Source: Leptidea sinapis (taxonomy: Eukaryota; Arthropoda; Insecta; Lepidoptera; Pieridae). From it: a stretch of 64,000 nt of DNA. The translations under genes were made by a program, and so were the position numbers. Location: positions 8,369,453 to 8,433,452 of the forward strand of contig NC_066290.1 of NCBI RefSeq assembly GCF_905404315.1, read 5' to 3'. Shown here piece by piece: positions 1 to 10,400 of this stretch (positions are counted from its first letter, which is position 1; every line of letters starts with the position of its first letter). The notes beneath the pieces were generated by a model. It searched no databases, had not been told where the DNA came from, and saw only the letters and a program-made list of their open reading frames with translations.

Positions 1-100
1 GCCCGCTGTGTGCGTTTTTGTTCAGTATATTCTAATGAACGCCGAACGCGGAACTCGGAGCTCGGAACTCCTGACCGCTCTCTGTCTGCGCGGGTTCTAA

Positions 101-1252
101 AGGCCTGGATTCACTTTGATTAGTGATTAGGAGAAAATAAGTATGGACAGCGACTGATTAGTGCCAGTGATTAGTTGGCTACGTAGTAACGTGATTAGAA
201 GCGTGTTCTATTTTTTTGCGAGTGAAGTGCGAGTAGCCACGTCCCGCACGCAGCCCTTTCCCCTCATGACTGATTTACACGTATTAAGTTGCCAAGTCTT
301 AACTAAATTTCAAGCGACTTAATTTTAAGTAACCGTTTACACGTAAAAATACTAAATAAATAACTAGTTAAACTCATTTATTCGCTCAAGATATGTAATA
401 TGTTGATCTAATACTCTTTATTTTGTTTCAACTTCTTTAACACCAAAATTTGCAATCGCCATGGCTGAAGCTATAGCAGCAAGACGATGTTGTTTTGCTT
501 GCTTATTTCTGTAATTTAAGCTTTTAATATTCCATAAACAATCGTCCTTTATGTATTCTTCAATGAACTTTATTGTCTGATCTTCCGTCCACTTCGACAT
601 TTTCGAAAGATTTTTATTTATAAATTAAGTAGGAACTACGTTGCAATCACTCCGCCAGCTTATGCTTTTCACTTAAATTTAACTAAATTTTGCCTGTCCA
701 AACGTGTCAAGTGATTAGCCGCGCCCACCAACTTAACCGAAAAATAGACAAAATTCTATTCTACCTTGTTTACTTGCAACTTCTTACAAAATTCACTGTT
801 TACACGGGTTAAGTCACTTAAAATTGAGTTAAAATTTTGTAAATTTTTAGTCAACTTGATACGTGTAAATCAGCCTTTACTCGCAGCGTGCCTGCCACTA
901 ATAGTACACGAGAGCAAAGTAATATTCCGTCGTATCATCAGCAGCCAATTCCTTAAAGAGTCGGTAGCTTGCGCAATGAAATGAGTCTTCTGTTAATCCA
1001 TTTTCAAACCCATATTTTTCGTCTTGCATGTTCAGCTTCCAAAAGTTCTTTGATTTCAGACACCACCGCGTTTAATACTTCTATAAGTACTTCTTGCAAG
1101 CGCACTTCTTTATGTTCGGCTATACTTGCTGATCGACACCAATTGAATTTTCTAAACAGAGCCACTAAACACTGCTTGCACTATACACCAGCACTAATCA
1201 TCCTCAATAACTAATCACTTGCACTCGCACTAATCAAAGTGAATACAGGCCT
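101..1252 (-). mobile_element. Harbinger (PIF)-type DNA transposon, probably non-autonomous
   Basis: The two ends are inverted copies of each other: AGGCCTGGATTCACTTTG at 101 matches the reverse complement of the other end, with one difference in about 25 bases. Each end is flanked by TAA (98-100 and 1253-1255), the 3-bp target duplication of the PIF/Harbinger superfamily. The interior is 1.15 kb and carries a short MADF-domain reading frame on the minus strand but no recognisable DDE transposase. Harbingers normally carry both a nuclease and a Myb/MADF-like DNA-binding protein, so this copy looks like an internally deleted relative that kept part of the second gene. Confidence 0.85.
418..600 (-). 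CDS. MADF (Myb/SANT-like) domain fragment of the Harbinger element
   Basis: A 60-residue reading frame starts with MSKWTEDQTIKFIEEY and ends just after an AIANFG stretch. The spacing of Trp, the acidic helix and the DCLWNI segment is that of the N-terminal half of a MADF domain, a DNA-binding fold used by Adf-1-like factors and by the second protein of Harbinger transposons. It lies wholly inside the terminal inverted repeats. It is shorter than a full MADF domain (about 80-90 residues), so it is either a first exon or a truncated remnant. It is not a host gene as far as can be seen. Confidence 0.6.
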   Translation of the reverse strand: MSKWTEDQTIKFIEEYIKDDCLWNIKSLNYRNKQAKQHRLAAIASAMAIANFGVKEVETK

Positions 1253-1255
1253 TAA

Positions 1256-1345
1256 GATTGCAAAAGGAATTAATTATCCGAAATAAATTCACTTTTATGA
1301 ATATATTATGAAGTATACAGCGTGGCGATATAATGACGACATTAA
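1256..1345. repeat. Repeat unit, copy 1 of a direct pair
   Basis: The stretch beginning GATTGCAAAAGGAATTAATT and running to the GCGTGGCGATATA segment recurs at 1890-1975 with a few substitutions. The Harbinger element inserted exactly at the left edge of this copy. The class of the repeat is not recognised. Confidence 0.6.
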
Positions 1346-1599
1346 CGCCGTTCCCAATATATATTATAATTATTTTATAGCAATAGAAATGAGTGTACGG
1401 TATTGTATATTATTATTAAAAAGAGCGCAAAAAAAATGCTGGCAGAGTTTCTTGCGCCTTGCGCTTCTTCTCTCTCAGAGCGCTATTTGCGGTAGTAGTA
1501 TCTAGTATATTAGAAATGACATTTTATGATATGAATTTTGAGAAAATAAATGCCTTTGTGCCTTTATACTATCTAAAGATACATTAAAATTACTACCTT

Positions 1600-1985
1600 C
1601 TATTGTCAGTAATTGTTGCTGTCAATAATCTGAAGCTGTCCCAATATACCCGTTAGGTCATTCTTATCGCTTTATATTGGGACGCGTGACTTGCAATTTC
1701 CATACAAACTTCTATCGCTGGTAAGCTATACGTCCTTTCATTGACAGACAGCGTGTACGGATAAGGTGAGTTACCGTCGATATGTTTATTGGGACAGAAA
1801 AGTCAACGATTGTTACGATTTTTATCTCAAGTAAGAGATATACCGGTTATAGACTGAATATTGGAAACGGCCGTTAACTGACTAAGATTGCAAAAGGAAT
1901 TAATTGTCAGAAATAAACTGACTTCTATGAATATATTATGAAGTATATATACAGCGTGGCGATATATTGGCGACATTAAATGAAC
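1600..1985 (+). repeat. Unclassified MITE-like repeat (CCCAATAT family) plus repeat copy 2
   Basis: About 280 bases (1600-1880) contain CCCAATATACCCG, GTCCCAATA-like and CGGCCGTTAAC segments. They match, in reverse complement, 10562-10662 plus 10870-11040, where another element is inserted in the middle. The following stretch (1890-1975) is the second copy of the GATTGCAAAAGG repeat. No coding potential is seen. Confidence 0.6.
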
Positions 1986-2251
1986 ACACAAAAAATTAAT
2001 TCTATAATTAAAAGAAATAATTAAAATTCTGAAAGGCATTGCAATTTTCAGTGACCCGCGATTGCCGATTTGGCAATACGTTGAATGGTTGTGTCCGCGT
2101 CTCGAGCTTACTCAATAAAAATATAATATTAATAATTATGAATTATATGTAGCAAAATGGTAAAATCGTAATTTATTATATTTTTTATAATCACTAATAA
2201 AATGCTAGCAAAATACCTTTACTTATCTATGGTGTGTGTGTGTATTATATA

Positions 2252-2720
2252 GGCATAGGCACATAAGTGACACTGTCATAACCATAATGTTAACACCAGG
2301 CACAGACATAATCTTATAATGCCTACTACTCAGCTAACTCGATTTAGTAAGTCTTTTGTGGGGCGATGTATATGCTTTTACAACAAGATCCCAGAAAATG
2401 TTCAAAACAAAACTATTACGTTATTCAAAAGAATTGTTAAAAAACGTTTGTGTGGTAAAGGTTACTATAACATAAATGACTTTCTTAATGATACTACAGA
2501 TTGGGAATGGAGTGACCGCCCTCAGGCTATTAAATAATAAGTTTAACTGTACAATATTACTTTGTAAACATATTTATTCGATGAAAAAAAAGCCCGCTGA
2601 GTTTGTTGCGCCCGTTCTTCTCAGGTCTGAGGCATTCATTTTGGAATGGGTGGTAGTTTTTTGTCTTTCAATAAGTGATGTCACATCCTATTTTGAATAA
2701 AAATATTTGAATTTGAATAT
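2252..2720 (+). mobile_element. LINE 3'-end fragment (CR1-like)
   Basis: A 5'-truncated copy of a LINE whose longer copy lies at 37740-38520. The translated part includes SFVGRCICFYNKIPENVQ, typical of the region after the reverse transcriptase. It is followed by a 3' UTR ending in TTTGAATAAAAATATTTGAA. Further copies lie at 9822-10342 and 21621-21968. CR1-like placement is from protein resemblance only. Confidence 0.8.
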
Positions 2721-3222
2721 TGATGCATCTACAATAACTCTTGTTTCTACGTATTCATTTACATTTACTTTTTTTGACTTACTCATGTAAGGCATTGAGT
2801 TTTTTATTTTTGCATCATTTTACATAAATAATATTTTAATTGAAATGATTTGTAAAACGATGACGCTCTAAATCTTGAAAAAGAGTGGCAATGAGTCTCT
2901 TGCCATTTCTTCTCATTGAAGCTCAACCTTATCTGAAATGATGGTAAATGTAAAAAGAAAAGAAAACTTTTGACATTGAGTCATTTTCTTGATCTACATG
3001 ATAAGTGATTTTGATTTGATAAGTTTTCTGATAGGGACATTACTCGATTTTATTGCTCAGAGACGGTTTTAAACTAATAAATTCCGACGAGACATTGATT
3101 GAACTACCATTCATAATGTTCACGTTTTGGTCTTAGATTGTGAAGCTGCAATGTACTCGTAGATATAATAAAAAACTATGTAATGGGCGAAGGTTATCAA
3201 TCATCTACCTACATTATACAAG

Positions 3223-3566
3223 TATATAACCGAGCCTTGCTCGGATCTTAAATAAAGTACAAAACTTGAACAAAAAAAGTAACTAATAGGACATCTGGAT
3301 TCGAACCGGGGTCTTCTGCTTTCCGGATCACCCAATGGCCCATCTGAGTCTGTAGTCTTGTATATAGTGGCGAAATTTACCTTTGTATTCTAATGTTATT
3401 GTAGCTGTTTCTCATTATAACACGGATAATTCTTTAAATTGAAACCTAGATACATCGATTTTCTCGCCCTTGAAACTTCCTCTATACTAAATTTCATTAA
3501 AACCGTTTGAGCCGTTTCCGAGATTCAGATTATATATATATAGAATTGCTCGTTTAAAGATATAAG
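3223..3566. repeat. Short interspersed repeat with tRNA-like core
   Basis: The repeat runs from ATAACCGAGCCTTGCTCGG to ATTGCTCGTTTAAAGATATA. Both end motifs recur at 7150-7262 in the opposite orientation without the central part. On the minus strand the centre (about 3289-3352) has a perfect B box, GGTTCGAATCC (3297-3307), but no convincing A box or acceptor stem. This is a tRNA-derived SINE or tRNA pseudogene remnant, not a working tRNA gene. Confidence 0.6.
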
Positions 3567-3987
3567 ATAAATTATATAATCGTAAAACAATCTGCTTTTC
3601 AAAAAAAAAATCTGTCACAGTATTTAATCTATCTAAGTAGGTATTCAACCTAGATGTGTGTCAATCTATCTCTGTATATAGGAGACACGGTATCGCGAAC
3701 TATTTTTATTTGCGATTATCTGGGCCATCTTCTGACAATAATTATTATGAAGAGTTTTCACGTTTGAGTGTTATTGTAACATACAAGAATCAAAGTCTGT
3801 ATATTGAAATGATGAAATATATGTTACTCATGAGGGTACTCTAAGATGATTTTTATGTGAAGTGAATGGTGATCTCTTATCACCCTCTTACTTTACTTTT
3901 ATTACTGTAATAATTTATCCTGTAATTTTTGAGGATGTGCACTTGCACTGCAATAATAATACCAGGTTGCAATAAAAAAGTGCACGT

Positions 3988-4190
3988 ACCAGTGCGGTTT
4001 TCAAGGAGCTTTATTCCACGTACTATAAAGCTGTGGAATGAACTTCCTTGTGCGGTGTTTCCGGGACGATACGACATGGGTATCTTCAAAAACAGCGCGT
4101 ACACCTTCCTTAAAGGCCGGTAACGCTCCTGTGATTCACTTAACAACAGGTGACCCGTACGCGCGTTTGTCCTCCTATTCCATAAAAAAA
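3988..4190 (+). mobile_element. Jockey-type LINE 3' tail (BMC1-like)
   Basis: A 3' tail fragment that includes GCGGTTTTCAAGGAGCTTT and ends TTTGTCCTCCTATTCCATAAAAAAA. The same tail ends the two long LINE copies at 35245 and 56013. It carries an internal deletion of the segment before GATCACTTAAC. The BMC1 resemblance is from memory of lepidopteran repeats. Confidence 0.85.
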
Positions 4191-7149
4191 GGTGTATTCC
4201 CTCTCTTAAACCCCCTCTCAAAAGGTTAATATTATAATTTTGTATAAAGAGTACAAGGTACTAAAACATTGATTAGATTATATAAGACATATTCTATCAA
4301 AATCAGTCGTTTTATTTTATTGAATTTATGCTTATGAAATAAGTTGTCCAAAAAAAACGCACGTAACAGTGCGTGCTTTTGATTAAGTACCTACTTACTG
4401 TGGTAATATAATATAACAAAGTATTTGCATACAAAAACGTACATTGCGAATAAAATTAATAGTAAAAAGATAAAAATTGTACACAGGAAATGCTGTAGTT
4501 TATAATCTGTCTGCATATTATTATATTTGGCACGGACGTTATTGCGGTTAGAGGACAATCCTATAATCTAATCTGTTCAATGATATTCAGCATTGAGGAG
4601 TATTGCGAACATAACATGCAAATCGCACTTAAAAATATACTTTCATGAGAGCTCGTTTTTCTTATCCAGTCTTATAAGGTATATTCCTTCAGTGTGTGGC
4701 CTATCTAGCTCCATTTGCGGAGTTTGACCTGATCGATCGTGGCTTAATGGCAGCGTTCCCAAAAATAATAACAATCTCCTAATGAACATTAAGTGGAAAT
4801 TCTGTCTGGCCTTAAAGTACTACATCTATTGCTTAGAGGCAGAAAAAACGGCGTAGCACTGTGTTTACCCACAAACAAGGAATCCTATACACAGGATCCC
4901 TCTCAGCAATTAAACACATTTTTCACCGGGTATTGTAACAAGGAATTCTTATTCGCATATAAGATCTCATTGTTATTCGGTTGACCGTAACTCAGAGCAG
5001 AGGACGTAAACCTTATGAGGATACTACGCATCTTAAAATAATATGTCTTGAGGATATAATTTAAACTTCGCCACACGTTTCCTAGCTTTTTCCACATCTC
5101 ATCTTTTTTAGAAATAGGGAGGATATGAGGGAGAGCAGGCGCTCTAGCACAAGCAAGGGGCACAATAGATCCTAGGATTTAAGTGTGTTTTATTTCCCAA
5201 ATTATAATTAAAAAAAAAGTTGGTATAAGTGTTTATTTAAAACTTAAATGATGCGGATGGAAATCAATCGAGATGGGGGACAGATCATGAAGTAAAGTTA
5301 GAACGGCCGCCCTTGGGTTCAGCAGCAGAGTTTAGGAGTCTTACAAGCAGATAAATCTTACTCGTCTCGTCACATTTTATCACAAAAATAAAGTAAGGTA
5401 ATATCAAAATTGACCTACGAAGCATATGAAAAATTTACTCGGCATACATACAAGTAAACAATGTTCACTTGTAAATGTAAATATTGTTCTCTTAAATAAA
5501 AGTCGCCCGGTATTTAGTTTCTCTATTTATTTATAAATTTCTGTGTGCTCATGATGTCTACTTAAAGGGCTAGAAAGATATTGACGAAGTGTATTTTGGT
5601 AGTTATCTTGTCGACGGCAGGAAAATAAAAATATTTTATAAATGTTAATACCTACTTATAATTTTTACCAATTACGCAAAATATTATACAATTCGATTTA
5701 TTTCAATTTTAGATTAAAATTGATAGTCGCTGATACCATTTGTTTTTCCAATTTTTTTTCTAATATAATAATATAAAGACATTTGTTTTATGTGGAAGCT
5801 GTTAAGGGATCCAACTCTTAAACATTTCCTTTCTAAATCAATGCTACAAGGAATTTTTATCTCGAGAATTCATAGTCTCGCAACTTTCTCTCCGATTGAT
5901 TCCGCCGCTGTCGCGAAAGTTTGCCAAGGATGCGATTATTACAGTGCTGCTACATTTTAACTTGACCACCGAACATGAATATGTAATATTAAAATATTAG
6001 TAAACTTACTAATGTTTCTTCCTGTTGTTGGTAAGGCCTCTTGTACCACGAAATATATTATGCTCATGCCTAAAAGTAATTTGAATAAACAAATGCCAGG
6101 GCTTGGCTAGTTACTAAAGTACCTACAAGCATGGGGCTCATTTAGTTGTAGGTGATCACCACCGCCAATTGCATCAGTAATAATACGCCGCCAATGGAGT
6201 ATTTTATATGTATTAATATTTTTAGTACTGGGACATCAGAAACTAGTGGCATAACGATGAATCCACACTCCGTCGCGATTATATTTTGTGCAGGGTTACC
6301 CCGTTGGAATTAATAATGAGTAACAACAATAGTTACATAAGTATAGACAATCAATGGGCTGCGTCCGGTACGTATTATAACATGAACTCGTCGATATAGT
6401 TTTTAGTACGTAGTGTTCGCAGGTCTCTACCATTTCCTGGGTATGAGGGGTATGATAATTTGGTCTAGGTGTTATCCTAGGTGTTGCATTGTGTGTACAT
6501 ATCATTGTACAGGCTATTACATAATTGGGCTACTAATTCAGTTATGTTTTCTTTTCTTTAAAGTTATATATGTATTATTGGCCCTACGAGATAACAAAGT
6601 CAGATAGATCATTATTTAGTTACGTATTTCGTCACACGTAACTTTTCACTGAATTAGTCAAGTGTTGCCAGCAAACACCACTAGGTTTTTTTTTAAGTAG
6701 GTAGGTTGTTTATTTAAAGAGGAACGGACCAAAAATACAGCCTTGTGGTATCCCTATACTTTAGAGGCGCCCGAAGAGATCGATTGCCATACATAACTAC
6801 CATAAATTATTTTGTTTACATATAAACTTAGCGAAACTTTTTAATGTCATAGCATAGCTGCTTCACCAGTGTGTTAAATATACTATTATTATGTTATATG
6901 AAAAATATATCAAAGTGCTCGTTTGTACTTTACTCAATTGCTTATTACTTGGCTAAGTTGGGGGTATTTCATTTTTTTTTTTTCAAACTAATAAAACAAA
7001 AGAGTAATATTGATGATGATGAGTGTGAGTTTAGAGTGCGATGTTATGAGCCTGTTCGCATGTTATATACCTATTACCAATACATTTTTCCATCTATCCT
7101 TTTCCTAAGAAAATGTTGAGATTTCCGAGAAGATGTGGCAAGAAATTCT
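4191..7149. other. About 3 kb without recognised gene or repeat
   Basis: The region is AT-rich with many stops in all frames. Short open frames (for example 4903-5163 minus and 6871-7119 plus) show no recognisable domain or splice support. A GTAGGTGATCACCACCGCC stretch near 6150 faintly resembles the minus strand of the Jockey tail. The 5' coding exons of FBXO11 could lie here or left of the window; none was identified. Confidence 0.4.
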
Positions 7150-7262
7150 ATGCCACTCTTTTAATATCTTATATCTTTAAACGAGCAATTCTTTAGAGAT
7201 TTTTTTTTGTTCAAAGTTTGAACATTCTTCAAAATCCGAGCAAGACTCGGTCCGTCCGGATA
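7150..7262 (-). repeat. Shortened copy of the 3.2-kb interspersed repeat
   Basis: In reverse complement it carries CCGAGTCTTGCTCGGATTTTG, a TTTGAACAAAAAAAA stretch and AATTGCTCGTTTAAAGATATA, the ends of the repeat at 3223-3566. The tRNA-like middle is absent. Confidence 0.6.
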
Positions 7263-7421
7263 TTATATATCTGATGCAGCAATACATCGTCTTACTTGAG
7301 TAGGTTTAAAAATGTGAATCATGGATGAACCTAAAAGGAGTTATTGATGCACCAATGTGCATTGTAAAGATATATATACTATGTGATACAGATGGTTGTA
7401 GAATGTGTTATTCGTTTCCAG

Positions 7422-10400
7422 TTCGCTGTCGCAAGGTGTGGACGCATGCAACGTGTCACAGTACCTCCAATACGAGTTGCCTGATGAAGTGCTGCTGTGT
7501 ATCCTCTCCCACCTCACGGAGCGGGATCTGTGCCGCGTGGCCCAGGTCTGCAAGCGGTTCAACACGATAGCCAACGATACCGAGCTATGGTGAGTGAACC
7601 TTAATAACTATACTGCGTGAATCATAATGGGTATAACATCCCTTAAATGCTACGTTATATAAGTCATATGCAATAGTATTTTTTTTTATCGAATAGGAGG
7701 ACAAACGAGCGTACAGGTTAAGCTATCACCGCCGCCCACATTCTCTTGCAACACTAGAGGAATCACAAGAGCGTTGCCGGCCTTTAAGGAAGGTGTACGC
7801 GCTTTATTTGAAGGTACCCATGTCGTATAGTCCCGGAAATACCCCACAAGGAAGCTCATTCCACAGCTTCGTAGTACGAGGAAGAAAACTCCTTGAAAAC
7901 CGCACTGTGGAGGACCGCCACACATCTAGATGGTGGAGACGATATTCTAACTTCTGGCGTGTCGTGCGAAGGTGGAATAGTATTGTTATGTTTAAATTTG
8001 AATAAATAAAATCAATAAAAAAGCCCTTAGTAAGTAAAATATTATTTTTCAATTTCTTTTCTTAGACAACCCTAACTTTTAAAGAGACCGCCATTTTTAG
8101 GCGGAGCCGTTGTTTGTAAACAAAATAAGGTAACCTACCTACGGGCTTAAACATGATCAAATCGTAGGTACGTACCATTCTTCTTATTTGTATCCTGCGC
8201 AGCTTTTAAACACTCCATGAGTTTCACAAAACTCTCTCAGAAAACACCACATCACGTCATGTTGATTATGTTTTAGGTAGTTAGGTACCTAAGTAGATAC
8301 CTAGTTATTTCATCTCTAGTACGTTCAAAACAGTCCAGGTACATCACGCACCCAAACATAATAATATTATATCGTAATATTCATTGTTCCCATAATCTGC
8401 CATGGTTATCACACGAAATCACTGCAATCCAAAGTCCATCCAAAATCACGCAAAGATCTAACAAACACGATTGTCGGAACACAACTAAAGTATAAAAATT
8501 ATTAAATAAAATATCCATTGAATTTGGGATGATGATTAAGGTGTATGCACACTAGACGAAACCACACAAGAGCACGTTCCTTGTGTTTATGTATTTCACA
8601 TACAATTACAATGACTTACTTCCTGTTATTGCGTAACAGATAAACAAAAAAGAAATTACACAACGTTACACAGTTTCACCCCTATATTCCTGAAGGTTAG
8701 GCAGAGGTGTATTTTTTCCACCCATATTTTAGTTTCGACTAGAATATGGTTGTAATCTAATGATGAATTTCTTGTCTTGTCAATCTCTATTTTAGGAACA
8801 ATATGGTAGATATAATATAAAATGAAAAAAAGTAATTTAGAATGTGTTTCTGTATGTACAGGAAGAGCCTGTACCAGTCGGTGTTCGAGTACGACACGCC
8901 GCTGATGCACCCCACGCCTTGCCAGTTTGAGTTCGTGGCGCCCGACGACTGCGATGCGGACAACCCTTGGAAGGAGAGCTTCCGGCAGCTTTACTACGGG
9001 ATCCACGTGCGACCCAACCACCACCCTAAGAAAGACTCACGCATTAAACATTTTAATACCATCAGGGTAAGTTACTTTATTGAATTATATACTTCATTAA
9101 TCTATATATATATAAGAGATTTCCACGTATATAGTCACTCATCACGAAATCTCTGGAACCATTAGAGCTAAAATTTGGTAGGAATATTCTTTTCACCGAG
9201 TAGAGGTCAGCTAAGAACAAATTTTACGAAATTATACCTCTAAGAGGGGTTGCGGGGGCGTTTTATGTACAGGACAACGTTTGTCGGTCAGCTAGTTGTT
9301 AATAATCTTAAGGATGACAATATCGAATTAGAGGACCCCTTTACGAATATTATTATATTCTTAAAGGGTTCCTCCAATTTCTATATTCGAAAATCCGCTT
9401 TTAAATGGCTTCAAACATATTGTATTCAGAAATCTTAAGAGTTTTATCACATTTTTACCATAACAATGATAAGGCATAAGACGAGGAGGACGTTCAGCTG
9501 ATGGTATTTGATACGCCCTGCTTATTACAATGCAGTGCCGATTAGGATTGACAAACCCAAAAATTATGTGTGGCACTACAATTATTGCGCTCGTTGGCTT
9601 GAGACATTAGATGTTAAGTCTCATTTAAATATATTTCAGACATTTTCACGGCAGAAATAGGCGCCTTTGTAGTACCCATAATCTAGCCGGCATCATGTGC
9701 AAGGAAGACTGGTAAATGCCCTGAGTCGCCTCTCACGTCACCCTTGGGCCTGGGACTTTGTGTCTTTTTCTGCCCCGGGGAAGCACAAGGCTGGGCAGTT
9801 ACAAGTCAAATTTTAATTTGTCGAGTTGTTGCTTGGTGCAACACTGCCGTTATTAATACAATATTTGTGCTGCAGAAGAGGGCTGTTCGCGCTATTTATA
9901 ACCTAGGTCCTAAAGAAACATTGAGAGCAAAATTCAAAATAATTAACATCTTGACTGTTGCTTCTCAATATATTCTTGATAATGTAATGTATTTTATAGG
10001 TACATAAGTGAATTTGCTAGAAACTGTCATAACCATAATGTTAACACCAGGAACAGACATAAGCTTGTAAACATAAGCTTGTAAAGCCTACTACTCGGCT
10101 AAGTCGAGTTAGTAAGTCTTTTGTGGGGCGATGTATATGCTTTTACAACAAGGTCTCAGAAAATGTTCAAAACAAAAGTATTACTTTAATCAAACGAATT
10201 GTTTAAAAACGTTTGTGTGGTAAAGGTGGCTATAACATAAATGAATTTCTTAATGTTACCACAGATTGGGAATGGAGAGACTGCCCTCAGGCTATTAAAT
10301 CTATTAACATCCTATTTTGAATAAATATATTTGAATTTGAATTGTCTTCATTCCAGGCAGCTCTAGAGTACGTGGAGGAGCGCGTGGCGCCCAGTGCCAC

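Noticed and set aside
4903..5163. 86-residue minus-strand frame
   Set aside because: No recognised family, no flanking splice sites in phase, and repeat-like surroundings.
8656..9024. 122-residue minus-strand frame over FBXO11 exon 2
   Set aside because: It overlaps a well-supported conserved coding exon on the other strand.
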